Below are positions 37,547 to 50,407 of a stretch of 64,000 nucleotides of DNA, piece after piece. Position numbers and translations under genes: made by a program. The notes under the pieces are model-generated. The model saw only the letters and a list, made by a program, of their open reading frames with translations. It was not told the DNA's origin and did not search any database. The DNA lies in contig JAQSEB010000022.1 of the NCBI GenBank assembly GCA_030063045.1, positions 1,861,501 through 1,925,500 of the forward strand, in the 5' to 3' direction. The first letter of the stretch is position 1, and each line of letters opens with the position of its first letter. This DNA comes from Pratylenchus scribneri (lineage: Eukaryota; Nematoda; Chromadorea; Rhabditida; Pratylenchidae).

Positions 37547-40500
37547 ATAATTAATTAAATGAATGGAGAAAAATAATTTTGAATGGATTTAAATATTTGT
37601 TTGATGACGGGAATTGGCATTGAATTGCATTGCATTTTACATTAATATTTTTTATTATTTTCCCCGCGTGCATCTTTCTTTCCCTTTTCCTGCTCCAATT
37701 CCACAAATCCATTCAGCTAGAATATTTTTTACAAAATCATTCATTTTTTATTCGATCTCACTAAAATATTATTATTTTATTTTATTTGTATTCTTTTGGC
37801 CACCCCCATTAAATCCTCGTCCAAACTGTGTTATTCCTTCAGCACTAATTCAACTATTTTTAGTAACATTTCATAATATTTATTGTTTTTTTTCTCTACA
37901 AATTTGGTGGCTTTGAATGGCCAAAAAACACAAATGAATGGAATATTTGCATTTGTTCTCATTTTCCCCCTTTCCCTTTCATTTCATCATTTTATTTGCC
38001 ACATTTAATTAAACAGCCAATTTGAAAGGCACAAACAATGATAAATTTGAAAAAAATGAATATTCTAATTTGTACGGGTTACGGCTACTGCTATTTTATA
38101 GAAAAGAATGGAATCCATCATCAATGATTAATTGAAACTCCAATTTTTGATTCCATTTTTGGGTGGTATATTTTTTATTTATGGCCAATTCCTGTGCTTT
38201 TGTTCCCCAAAATTGAAGATTCCATCCAAATTTGCGTCATTAACATTGTTAATAATAAAAATGGCAAAATGGCTTTCCCCAAGAATTTGACTACAAATTC
38301 AATCTCGATGAACATTTAACATCCCCCTTTCCCCTTCCCTTTCGAAAACATCCTCCATCAAATTTGAATTTGAACTTTGAATGAATTTTTTCCGGAAGCG
38401 AAAATATCACAAACAACTCATGGCCATGGCCAACCAAACAAATAATCCCTTGCTGGATTAAATTGTGCTAAAAAGGTCAAAAACAAATTTAGCAATCGAA
38501 GATCGGCAATGGCCCAAAAATGAAATGAAAAACATTCAAAAATATGCCAAAAGAATATATTTGCATATTTTGGAATGGCAAAAAATGGGAATGGAATTTC
38601 TGGAATTTTAGGGCATCGACTATTAAATTAACTATATTTTTTTGAATTCTTTAGTCCAAATGGAATTTGTCCAAAAAATATTATTCAATCCATTCCAATC
38701 TCCGATTCATTCATTCCACCTCCAAATATGGCACTCCCCTCTAATTGCTTGCCCATTCCCCCTGCTGTTGATCCGCTTCAATTTCTTGTCGTCGTTCTGT
38801 CTTCTGCGGTGTGTGGGCATCGTGGTGGAATATTCGCGCATCAAATTTGTGGTCTTTTGCCCCAAAAAGAGGGTTTAATTTGGCACAAAAGATTGTTATT
38901 TCCCTCCCAAATGTGCATATCCATATTTTTGTTTTTAATTTGCTCTCACCCAAAACAAATGGAACGGTTTTAGGCTTCAAAAGTCGAAAATGAATGATGG
39001 TCACAATGAGATGCGACAAATTTTTATAAAAATATTTTTTTGGGTAAAATAATTCATTAAATTATCATTGTCCATTTTTAGTACATTTTTATAGCGATTT
39101 AAAATTGTGTCATCCATTGGAATTGGAATGAGATTATTATGAGTGGGATTTGAATCCAAAAGATCATATTATTTGGTCCAAATTGAGACTGAATTATTTG
39201 TTTTTGATTTTTGATTCGAATGGACAGAATGGTAGACCATTTTTGGGTTCAATGGAAAATGAAGGGGAAGAAATATTATCATAATTTTAAAATATAAAAA
39301 TATAAATATTTATTTTTTATTATTTTTTGCAAGTTAAAAGGTTAAAACTTCCTCTGAACGGATGTTTATGTTTTTTCCATTTTATTTGTTGATTATTTTC
39401 ACAAAAACATGCAAAACAATATTTTTTGTTGGCAAAGAAGCGTGACCTTAGTGCCAAAAATGAATGGAATTGGGAAACGGTGGCAAATTGGAAAATGCAA
39501 TTTGCCATAAATTCTCACGGTTTTTTCAAATTGACCCCTGCCCTCTCAAATAATAAAAATCCACCCACGAACTTTGACCCCCCTCCCACAACCTTCAATG
39601 AAAATATTGTGGTGGGTGGATTAATTTTTATTTAAATTGTATTTTACAATAAATGCTCAGGGAAATGAGAAAATTAAACAGAGGGCTTAAATATTAATTT
39701 TGGATTATTTTATATCATAAAGTCCATTTCCAATTAATTCCATCCGTCCAAAACCAATCAAAATCATCAAATTCTTTCCGCATCATTGTATTGTCCTCCC
39801 CCAAATTAATCTTTGTAAATTATTGTGTCTATTAAATCCATCATCCCAATTGTCAATTCCCAATTACATCCCATGACCTCCATTCATTCATCGGTGTGAT
39901 TAATTATTCCAAAATTGTACCCATTTTTCTACTGGCCCTATTATGTTTGAATGAATGATTCATTTTTGGTCGCATCATTTTGATGGTCCATTTCCGCCGA
40001 AAATTAGTCGTCAAATGGCTAATTATTTTTCATCATTCCGTTGAACAATTTTTGGACCAATTTTGGGGGCATTCCTTTCCGCACATTTTTGTGCCCCAAA
40101 AAATGACTAATCCGCCTGAGGGCAAATGCACCGGACACAGAATTAATAGACACTAAAAATTAATCACACAAAAATCGCAACAAAAATGGATGCCGGCTGC
40201 AATTTCCTTTTTAATCCCACAAAATCGGCATTTTTTGTGCCCTCCTGTGACTAATGGCAAATAAAAAATGCACATTCCTTTGCCGAATTAATTTATTCAT
40301 CGCCAAAAATGTATAATAAGAGAGAAGATTTAATTTTTATAGACTGGAATGAGTCCATTGCCGCAAACATTTTTATGGATTAAGCAGAAAAATGAATTCA
40401 AAATTTTCCGGAAATTTCTTAGAAGGAAATTGCGTCATTTTCCTTGAAAAATTCACGGGAATTTTTGATGTTTCTTTTTTTGGGTTCAATCAAGAATAGA

Positions 40501-42075
40501 AAGAAGGAGAAGGACCCTCCGGGGAATGGAAGAAGACACCAAAAATTGTTGGATACTTTGGTGGATGCCGTGATGAATGGGAATAGAAATTTGGGAGTGA
40601 AATCAGTGGCTAAAAATGGGAATGAATGAATTTGGAAATGAAAAAATGGAATTTGATATGGGCCAAAACCAAAGCACATACCGCTGAAGGAATTGGCAAA
40701 GGACAAAATGGAAGAGGGGGAAATTCGGAAATGGGAATGAAAAGAAAGAAAAATAACATTAAATTGTAAAAATTTGAAATTGATAATTATATCTGACTGA
40801 GCTGACTTTTTGAGAGAATATAAAAATAGAAATTAAAATATAAAAATTATTTTATTATTTAATCCTATAAAATCCATCAAAATACTGAAGCCAGATAAAG
40901 AATACCTAAATTACAGAAGGATGGCAAAAAGAAATTGAATAAAAATTTAATAAAATTTTGAAAATTATTCAGCAGCCGTCGACATTATTTATTTGAAGGC
41001 AAATAATTTTGTTAATAATTAATAATTATTTAATAAGTTCATAAAAGATTTGCACTTTTCCAATACAGTAATATTAATTCTTTATCCATTCTTTTTTCCT
41101 GACTGAGAGATGATTGTGAACATAAATGAAAGGCTACAAAAAATATGAGAATGAAATCCCGAATTGTTGATGAAACATTGGCCCATCCATTCATTAATCC
41201 ATTTTGACATTTCTTAACCAAATTTATTGAAAATATTCCTCCCAAATCCGATATATTCCTACCAGCACTTTTTTGGTTTCTACTTTTTGATTGCACCGTT
41301 TGTGACGTAAAAAAGGAAATGCTAATAAAAAGATGAGCATAAAATGCAATATTCTGAGATTAATAATAAGCTTTTTAATGAGATTGCGCACATATATTTT
41401 ACGTCAAAAGGAGGAACAAAGAATATTAGGGCACAATCAACAAAATCGCGCAAAAATTTTCCAATTCAATTCATTTTTGCAATTTTGCACACAAATTTCG
41501 ACATATTCTGCATTTTATTTCACAATCCAAAATTCCACATTAGTTTTGTGTGTTGTGTTCCTTTTTCATTCAGCACAGACACAGTTCAAGGTCATTTCCC
41601 CTTTTTGGATGACAATTCGACGAATTAGTTGAATTAGCATGGAATAAGGGGAAAATGGAAGGGGACACTGGCTGTCACGCCTGAATATACTATGTGCCCG
41701 GCTTTTCGGCGAGCACTCTCCAAATTTGGGGGCGCAAGGGGAAATGACGACAATTTGAAAGGAAATGGGGAAGGTGGGGGACATTTTTGGATGGCAGCCA
41801 GCGGGGCCGGAAGTGGATAATGGAAATGAGCATAGAATGGAATGAATCATTCCAACCCCAAATGTATTCAATTTAATGAGTTGATGTTGCATGGAATAAA
41901 ATTTTGGGGATTGGCAACATTTAATTCCAAAAATAATTTAAAAAATTTATGCCTAATTTCGAATGAACAACAAATAAAATAAAAATGAAAATTTGATTGT
42001 TTAAGCAAAAAATATATAATAATGAATGAGCAATGGGGGAAATAAGGCCATTTATTATTCAATCATTTTCCAATA
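37547..42075. other. 4.5-kb gene-poor region
   Basis: AT-rich, with short frames only. 38741-39019 (minus), 40419-40706 (minus) and 41333-41632 (plus) are the longest and have no recognisable features. Nothing else is supported. Confidence 0.55.
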
Positions 42076-45000
42076 TTAAAACCACTCCAAACTGGGTTCG
42101 GATTCTTGAGGTGAAGGAGGCCGAATACCGCCGGTTGATGGAGTGCTGACCCGTTTTATTGGCGTTGATTGTTCGCTTATTTTGGAAAGGGGACGATCAT
42201 CAATGTCGCCGTATTTCCTTTAAATGAATTCATTAATACCAAAAATGAATAAATTAATTTTACCTGAGAATGCCACTTTTGGTCCTTGGCCTAATTTGGC
42301 CCTTTTCTTCCTTCTCTTCCTTGTTTTGATCAATGTAATTTTCCCTCCAATCCTCATCGTCTCCACTCGATTGGAAATCCGTGCAAATTGCTGAATCGTA
42401 CATTATTCCACCACCTCCAATCATTTGTTGGCCAATTGTTCCAATTCTTGATCTGCAATTTATTCATATTTATATAAGGAAGGAATTTACGGAAATATTG
42501 AAGAATTCCGTTCTACTCTCTGATCCTATAAAGTATAAATCTAATAAGTCTGCAATTAATTCCTATTATTTGATTTATTTGTGCTATTAAAAAGAAAATT
42601 CATTTGGGTTCCAAGTATCTAAGATCTATTATCTCTTATTTGGAAATTAACTTCGTGTGAATATGAATATGAATGTGTCAATGCCAGCAATGCCTAAGAT
42701 CTTTCCTATTTTCCTACTGTACCCCCACTTTGCCTAATCGCCTTTCAGTCAACCTATCAATCAAACATTGCCCCAAGCTGCCTTTTTAAAACCTCCCTTT
42801 TTTCTCTTAATAAGGCTTTTACCCTTCATATTTTTCCCTACAATTAATAAAGAATAATTTAAAATTGAGTTCCCCTTATCCCTATCCCGTTCATTGTGCC
42901 ATTTGGGCGTTTAGATCTCCATGAAGCCAGAGTAACTCTCGCTTCGAACACTTTAGCTCTAGATTAGGACTAATAGAATGAACTGAAAAATGTCCCTAAT
43001 TTATTTAAAATAATTTGCCTTTGAGCCGAATTGGATGCCAACGAAGAATGTGAACTGATCACACTGTCGAACATTTGGCCAGGAATGAGCATTCCCTCCT
43101 GCTCTCGACCTTGATAATTGGCATTGGCATTTTCTGACTTCTCGAATTTGGCACGAGAATTTTTGCTGCCATTTCCGGTCAATTCCCATAGGCTGAAATG
43201 GATGGATTATAGCGAAATGTGATTTTAATTGACCCTTGGGAATTTTGTGAATGTGTATCTCTGTTTTGTTGATGCAATTTATGTTTTTCATATGGCCCGG
43301 AACGAGAACTTCCACAAATTGATGATATTTCTGTGGATGTGTCACATTCATTGCTAAAAATGATTAAAATTGAATTGTTTTTATGGCATTTTCTCTCACT
43401 TTTGTAAAACAATTTGATATGCCGTAAACGGGAAACTTGAATCGCGCAATATTTTCGGTGCTTTTTGTGTTTCTTCCTCTTCTTTTTCCTTTTGCTTTAT
43501 TAAATCCAACATAGATGAAGTCGATGCATTCACCTCCAACAATTGATCCATTCCCCACAACTTTAAATGAAGAAAATATGATTTAATTTTAATGAGATTA
43601 TTTAAAATATCAAAAGATATTAACAGTTCAATGGTTTGCCCTAGACCCCCAAATCTTATATTCAATCATTAGATCTCATTAAGAGGCATTTTTTGCTCTG
43701 TATTTACACAGGTTTAAATAATTCTAACTTAGTTTTGAACCCAAAAATCATACGCTGGTTTAAACGGTTTAATACTCATAAGTTTTGACTAAACAATGAC
43801 AAATTATATACCAATCGATGCGACTGATAAGATTTATCGGATGAGTATAAGATTTGGAGGTCTAGGATAAAGTAAACTAAAATTTTCTGCATTTTCAATA
43901 ATTTTTTCGATAAACTAATAATATCCTGATATTTTCCCCACTAAAATTTACATTTTCCAATGCTGAATCCAACAAATGTTTTCCATCCTCCTCCTCCTCC
44001 CTTTCTTGTTGCCAATCACCGGAAAACATTTCTTCCAAATTTTTCATTGCCGAAAGTTGTGAAATGCCACCCAAACTGCCTTCCCTCTCTCGGAATAGGA
44101 AAAGTCCATCTAAATTTGTTTGGTTTTGGTTGAATTCCCCATTTCCCTAAATTCACCTTCATCCCCTTCAAAATCCATTTCAACATCGGTGGGACATTCG
44201 GAATTTGTGGAGAATTCATTTTCCCAGCAAAGTTCATTGTCGCAATTCAAATGCAATGAAGCGGATCGCCGAGAACTGCTCCCCCTTGATGAACTTGGTG
44301 ACCGAGAATTGCGATTTTTGGGCGATTTTGGTGGAGTATCGCATTCTGGGAATTGTTCAGGCAACGGACTTGATGGAGAATGGCATCGATTTGAGGGCAT
44401 TCGAGAGGCGGAAGTTAAATTGCTGAATCCACTGTGGAAAAAGGGGAAGGAAATTTAGTTTACAATTAGGCGAAGTTATGGTTTATTGTTTGTCAATATT
44501 TTTGGATGTGTATTGTGAACTAAGTTAAATTTACTTAAAAATGGCTGATTTATTCCGACATTTTGAATACAATATATAGTCTTTTAATTCCCCACTCTCA
44601 AATAATTCTTTACCCTCGATTTTGATGAACCATAAGCTATAAGCTCTGAATATGAAAAATTTTTATTTTAGTTCCATAAGCTCTACAAAAGCTGCTATAA
44701 TTTATTCAAAAATGTGCTAAACCTATTTTCCTCCAATTTTTGAGGGATTGAAAAATGATTCCCCATGGGCAATTAAAAGAATATACGGTAAATTAAATGC
44801 AATTTCAACCTCAATGTTGACTGTTCATCCTCGTCCATTCTTTTTCGTTGCCTTCCATAACGCAAAAGAATATCTCTTCGATTTGGTGCCAATTCCTCCA
44901 ATGGTTCCTCCTCCCCACTGCTGCATTGGTCCAATGCCGCAATTCCGGCCCTTCGAATTCGCTGATTCCTTTGGAATAATCGTTTCAAGGCGTTTGATTG

Positions 45001-45574
45001 TCGAACCTTTTTGTGGGGAATTTGTATTTAATTTTGGCAAAAATTGGTTTACTTGGACGACGGCAACTTTATTTTTGCTATTTTTTGGTGATCCATTTTC
45101 CGAAAGGCAATCCTCCAATCGCCTCAAAAGGTCATTTTCGCCGCCCAATCGAACTGCATAAAATCCCTAAATTTGGCCAATATTTAATCCTTAAATATTT
45201 TCCCCTTTCGGACTTCGGTAAATTCCACCATTTTTTCGCCGCATTTTGTCGGTTCCTCTTTCTCTGGGCTAAATTGTTCCAAAGCAGTGAAAAGGCAATT
45301 CGTTTTGATTAGCCTATACAACAATTTGTAGGCAACAAATGAACTGATGCAAACGGCAAATGCGGCACCGCTGCTTCGGGCTTAAATTTACAAAAATAAT
45401 TTAATTATTTATTTAATATTTTATTTTTTTAAATTTTATTTTAGATTTACCTTTTAGGCATTGTCTCAAATAGGCATATCCATCCAAAAAATTATTCCCA
45501 AAAAATTTGGCAAATTTCCCCAAATTTTCGTGGCTCCATTGGCCAAGGAGGGCAGAAAACGAACGAATTCCCAT
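42076..45574 (-). CDS. Single-pass membrane protein with long Ser/Glu-rich cytoplasmic tail
   Basis: Eleven exons in phase (45451-45574, 45214-45380, 45053-45166, 44810-45006, 44185-44431, 43952-44110, 43400-43560, 43234-43353, 43019-43192, 42264-42452, 42076-42217) give 597 residues. One hydrophobic segment near residues 45-65 (AAFAVCISSFVAYKLLYRLI) is followed by basic residues, so it may be a signal anchor with the bulk in the cytosol, for example on an organelle membrane. The rest is charged and low-complexity: RRDILLRYGRQRKR, a Ser/Arg cluster (RSPSSSRGSSSRRSAS), acidic runs, and a C-terminus with Ser-Thr-Pro phosphorylation-like sites (STPIKRVSTPSTGG). Intron 9 uses a GC donor at 43018 and contains a dispersed repeat. 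The end of exon 5 is ambiguous: gttgaa at 44184 keeps phase, whereas the stronger-looking gtgaat donor 28 bases on does not. No family is recognised. Confidence 0.75.
42676..42978 (+). repeat. Dispersed repeat family, copy 2
   Basis: Full-length by comparison with the copy at 51168. Shared blocks are TGTCAATGCCA at the start, CTACTGTACCCCCACTTT, CCTATCAATCAAA, ATTGCCCCAA, CAATTAATAAAGAATAATT, GAGTTCCCCTTATC and a final TTAGGACTAATA. It lies in intron 9 of the membrane-protein gene, antisense to it. Confidence 0.85.
43640..43866. mobile_element. MITE with 24-bp imperfect terminal inverted repeats (copy A)
   Basis: Begins CCTAGACCCCCAAATCTTAT and ends with its inverse, ATAAGATTTGGAGGTCTAGG, with two mismatches across the 24-bp ends. 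The 227-bp interior has no frame. It is in an intron (43561-43951) of the membrane-protein gene. A diverged relative is at 62690-62885. Confidence 0.75.
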
Positions 45575-46828
45575 TTTTCGATGAAAATGTTTCGAATGAG
45601 GTCAAATTTTTATAGAGGAGGGATTAGAGGGGAGGAACATCAAATAATCAAGGATATCAAATTGCCCGACGGTCGGTCATCCATTGCTTCGGCAAAAAAA
45701 TAATATTTGTGGCCAATGAATGTGGCCACATTCCATCCAAACAATCTTTGCAATGAGTTTGGGACTTGAAGAAAGTGATATGTGAATGCGAGTGAATGAC
45801 AGATCTATGGGGATGTGATTTAAGCAACTGACAATGGAGAATATTTATTGGACTTTTGAAGTGGGAATATTAACCACAAATGCCGTCATTGATGGCTCTG
45901 GGGGGGGGGGGGATTGGAAATCAACAATATGAAATTTGGATTACCGTCTTAAAGTTCAAAACAAGAAAAAATGTAGACAGGGAAAAAAGGAAATCAGCTG
46001 ATTTGAAATTGTAAATATGTTGATTGGACTGTGAATCCCATTTCTGGTAAGAGAATTCATTTAAAGTTAGGGGTCATTGTTTCCATTGTTCTTCTAAATT
46101 GAATCTAATTTAGGTGGCTTAAAAAGTGAATTGAATTGGACAATTGGCTTTATTGAGGGAGGGGGAATTTGTGATTGGCCATTTTTTGCTTTGATTTGCC
46201 CAGTGGCCCTCTTTTCCCACAAATCACTTAAGTGAAGTGTGGAGAGGAAAAGGAGGAATGAGAGCCAATTTGATTTGTTTGGTTTGATTGAATGGAGGGC
46301 GGATTCAGCAGCAAAAGTGAATGAATGATTGGCTTTTTGTAAAAGAAAAAATAATATTATCAAATTAAAAATGATGGGCCAATGCATTTTTTGGACGAGA
46401 TCATCGTGATCATCAAAATTGATGGCCAGAAAAAATAGTGAGGAAATAAATCTTGCGGAAATGTTTTTGACGAGTTAAAAAGAAAAAAAAATTAAATGAT
46501 GGATGAATGGGAAAAGTGTTTCTTGACAAGAATTTGGCAGGTTAGAATTAGCTGAAATTATTTCGAGTTTGTGGACTTCAATTGAGGGGTCAAAAATAGG
46601 GCATTCAAGTCACATTCATTCATTGAGAGTTTAAAATGTGCAAAATTCCAATGTGGTTGATCTTTGAATATGCCTTTATTTTTGCATTTCCGTATGATTG
46701 AGGAAAAGGATCAAATTACGGTGGAGGTAAATATTTTGAACTTATCCTTTGGAACGATTTAATGGAGGCTTGGAGTGAAAATGTTCAAAATACAAATTGG
46801 AATGAAAAATAATAAAATAATTTAAAAT
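45575..46828. other. Upstream region with one weak small ORF; G13 tract
   Basis: The sequence upstream of the membrane-protein gene contains G13 at 45900-45912. The only frame with gene-like character is the one at 46094-46387, listed separately. Confidence 0.45.
46094..46387 (-). CDS. Possible small secreted protein
   Basis: A single open frame of 97 codons from an ATG at 46387. The first 25 residues (PIIFNLIILFFLLQKANHS) look like a signal peptide. The rest is Lys/Ser/Pro-rich (IKAKNGQSQIPPPSIKPIVQ) and has no cysteines. No family, no intron evidence and no neighbour support, so it may be chance. If real it would be a short extracellular peptide precursor or effector-like protein. Confidence 0.3.
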   Translation of the reverse strand: MHWPIIFNLIILFFLLQKANHSFTFAAESALHSIKPNKSNWLSFLLFLSTLHLSDLWEKRATGQIKAKNGQSQIPPPSIKPIVQFNSLFKPPKLDSI

Positions 46829-47070
46829 TACCGTAAATCCTCTATTTGAACCCCATGGGGTACTAATTTTCAAAGACCCTCTGAGGTGGGAATTTTTCTG
46901 AAATTTTTGAGACAAAAAAATGCTTATTTCGGCTTAATTTTACCTACTAATTGGTTATTTCTACTAATTTGTTATTTTTGACAAAAAAATTTTTTTGGGA
47001 GGAAGGGAGGGGTACAAATAGAGGGAGGGGTTCAAATAGAGGGAGGGGTTCAAATAGAGGATTTACGGTA
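46829..47070. mobile_element. MITE with perfect 26-bp terminal inverted repeats
   Basis: Starts TACCGTAAATCCTCTATTTG and ends CAAATAGAGGATTTACGGTA. The 26-bp ends (including GAACCCC / GGGGTTC) are perfect inverted copies over 242 bp. Near the right end GGGAGGGGTTCAAATAGA is repeated in tandem. The outer TA on both sides could be a Tc1/mariner-type TA duplication. The interior has no coding frame. Identical ends imply recent activity. Confidence 0.92.
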
Positions 47071-47139
47071 GCTGGGGAGAGGGCATAATTATCCCAATTT
47101 TTTATTTTTAATATTTTATTTTATTAGAAAAGTATTTAC

Positions 47140-47347
47140 TGAATATGGCCACATCCAGATGATTTTTGGTAGGCGGCAATGTAATGCCCAAATTTGTGGC
47201 CAATCGGCCGCCAATTCGGCCTCCCTGGATTTTAGCCTCAAAAAGGAGTGGTGGCAAAAGGCTGGCAAAGGCACAGGCCATTTTCGTGGTGCCGGAATCA
47301 TTGTTGCTGGATGAACTACCGGAGGCGGATGGGAAATTTGCTTCCAT
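47140..47347 (-). CDS. Possible first exon of an unrecognised gene
   Basis: An ATG at 47347 opens a 69-codon frame: a Ser/Asn-rich start (SASGSSSSNNDSGTTK), then a hydrophobic stretch (MACAFASLLPPLLFEAK) and GGRIGGRLATNLGITLPP. A gtaaat donor follows at 47139. If this is an exon, its next exon should lie to the left, beyond the MITE at 46829-47070, but I found no in-phase partner. The family is unrecognised. Confidence 0.3.
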
Positions 47348-50300
47348 TTCTGATATAAATTGGATTAATTGATTGGATAAATTTTTATATTTTTATTCAC
47401 CTTCTTTTTTACACTTTTTCCTTCATCACAATTAGCAGAAAAGCAATTAATTAATTAATTGATGAGGGGGAAATGTGCTATTCGATTGAATTGCTGCCAA
47501 ATTGCCGAGGAATTAATCGGCGATGAGAAGCAAAAATGAAAGAAGGAAAAGGAAGAATAAAGGCACTGATCGGCTTCCAATCAAATAATTTGGTTGCCCC
47601 TGGCAAAATAAAAAATTTATTTTACATGTCTCTAGGCTCTTATGGCCATTTATTTCATTTAAAATATACTAATTAAAAATATAATTAAATAATAATAATT
47701 TGTAGAATTGACGGTTTGCAAGTTTTGCTTTTGATCAATCAATTTTTTGTGCGCGACCTTCGCCCCTATTTTCCCATGGATTTTTCTTTTCCTCCCTTTG
47801 GGCGATGCTTAGATGACTTGACTAGCCTTCCCAATATATTTACGTGAAAATGGGGGAAAATGGCGAACAAAAATCCATCGATTGGGACCAGCAGAAAATA
47901 AACGGGAAATGGATGGATGGAATGGAGGGAATTGGAAGAGGTGGAGGAAGGATGGGTTGATGCGGGAAAAGTGGAAAATTGGACAAAGAATGAATGGGTT
48001 TATGGCCCAAAAGAGAGGCTAGTTGGGAGTTGAGGCCAAGTAAATTCATTGGAAGGCACATAAATTCTAGGGTAATTGATCCTCTTCTTTTAATTGGATT
48101 GGAAATTGGCATTCAATAAACGAATTTTACTGCTGATATGGATGGATAATTCTTAATTTAATTAAATTTTTGCTGATATTTTATTTACGATGGAAAAGAA
48201 TGAACTAACAATGAAAGAATTCTTTTCGATTTTGCTGATAATCCAATGTGATCAATATTACTTATGGAAATCGATTTCCCCATTTTTAAAATTTGCTGTT
48301 TAAAAATTGTTCGGAAATTGGCGGCTGGCTTATCTGAAGAAAAATGATTCGAAAAGGAAGACGGAGGTTGGCTTTGTTGAAATGAAAATCCGAAGAGTAA
48401 TTTTTTCCTTTGTTCATTGTTTATTTATTAAGTGGATTTGATCAAAAAGAGAAAATATTTGAGTAGAGAAAATATTAATAAATGAATTTTTTAGTGCAAA
48501 AATGACGCGAAAAGGCCAAGAAAATTGGCCATTTTGGACCCAAAATTACTTGGGAAAAGGAAAGTGGAAAAATTTGGAAAATGGGAACAAATTTGTGGAG
48601 AGAAACGGGAGAAGAACTGCTGAAATGGGCCATATTTTGAGGGAGGAAAAGGAAAAGTTCGAGCAACAGGAAATTATGGCATTGGAGCAATTTTGGAGGG
48701 TTGTTCAGCCCCAGAAGCATTTTCAAGTGGAGAAAGAAGGAATGCTTGGAATTTATTGAAAATATTTGATGAAAATATTGGGACATTTAAATGAAAAATA
48801 TTTGAACCTTTTTTGGTCATTGATTTGGTCAATTCGTCATTTTTATCCCATTTTAATATAATTTCCTCTATTGAATTGATTGGAGGATGGACCATTTTCA
48901 TTATTTTGGCGAGACAACAGATGGCAAAGGGAAATGGGAATTTTGGGAAAGACGGACGACGACCCAAACCCGCAGATGGGCCAATGAAAAAGCCATCCAT
49001 TACATTGGAGGGACAAAAAAGTGGCGGAGGAAGGGTATTGGAATTGGCGGTGGATGGTCAAAAGAAGAAAAGGACAGAAAAAGGTCGGGCCAAGTGCCAA
49101 CTCTGTTGGACAATTCAAAAGAGAAGGCCAAAAAATGGGGAAAATACCTTTGGGAATTGGCAAATATGGGTGGTAGGGACATTTATGGTTTAAATTTCAA
49201 AAAGGCAAATTGAAAATAAGAACATCGCCAAGGGAGGATAGGAAAATTGAATGAATTGGGAAGAAAGGATGGGAGAAATTCATTTGTTGGGCAGTCGGCT
49301 GTCACTGTTTTTGCCCGGTTTCCCATTCCAATGGCCAATTCCTCCCTCCAATGCCACCCTCTCCTATTTTTGTCCCATTGCCGCCATTCTCATCCCGTTC
49401 CCAGCCGCAAAAGTAAAAAGGGCCTTATTAGGGCACTGTTATAGACATGGCCAAGAGGAAATCGATTGGCTTTTGCATGGACGGGTGCAAAAAAGGAAAA
49501 GGCTAAAAGCGGCACAAAAAAAGGGTGGAAAAAACATGAAAAGAGGGATGGAAATGAGGAATTGAAATTTAATTGGAAATGATTTATTAATTTAATTTAA
49601 ATTAATTTAAGGAATTATGATGATATGCGCAGAGCACAGAAATGCATAAATCGAACAAATTGATTATTGATTATTGTACCAAATCAATATAAGAATAAAT
49701 ATTTATGAAAATATGAAATGAAATAAATGAATAAGTTTAATTTCTTCTCACCATTTGTTTTAGTTAGCTTTAATCATATGGGGCTTTTCCATATACTAAA
49801 CGGGCTGAATTTTGTATCTAATTTTCATATCCAGACTTTTTCTCCCATCTATCCTAACAATTTGATAATTACAAAATCAGCCATTTAAATATGCAATTAA
49901 GCTTTTTCCTATTTCATATTGTTGATGACTTTTTAATTACATTTTTTGTAGGTATTCCTCTCATTTTTTTGCTATGAATTAATTCAAATCTGTTTCCATT
50001 GCTTTCTTCATTTGTATTTACCTCAAAGGCAAATATTCGACCAAAATATTGAATTCCATTTTTCTGCAATTTGTCCAACTCATTTCCAAAAAAAATAAAC
50101 AAATCCAATTTGACCAAAAAGTGGAATTCTCCTTCAAAATTCTTCCAAAATGGATTCCAATTCCTTTTCACATAAATATTTTACCAGAAATAACCATTTT
50201 GGCTAATGCAGAATGCCACCCTCCCATTCCCATTATTCATTCCCCCATTTTGGCCATTGACCCCCTCACCCCATACCTCCTTCAAGTTTTAGTTTTGTCC

Positions 50301-50407
50301 TACCCATATCCATTTTTTGGTTGCCCTTGGGAAAAAATTGGGCAAAAGGACCATTTCAATGGAGAATTCATTTCAAATTTAATAATAATTTTAAAGATTT
50401 CTTCAAA
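47348..50407. other. No confident gene
   Basis: 48475-49565 is purine-rich on the plus strand with many overlapping frames: 48502-48759 (ATG start, Lys/Glu/Gln-rich), 48813-49193, 48887-49213 and 49251-49565. None has a domain or consistent splicing, and antisense frames cover the same DNA. 49600-50400 is AT-rich 5' flank of the glycosyltransferase gene. Confidence 0.4.

Noticed and set aside
48475..49565. Cluster of purine-rich ORFs
   Set aside because: Many overlapping frames in both directions indicate composition rather than coding; one small gene cannot be excluded.
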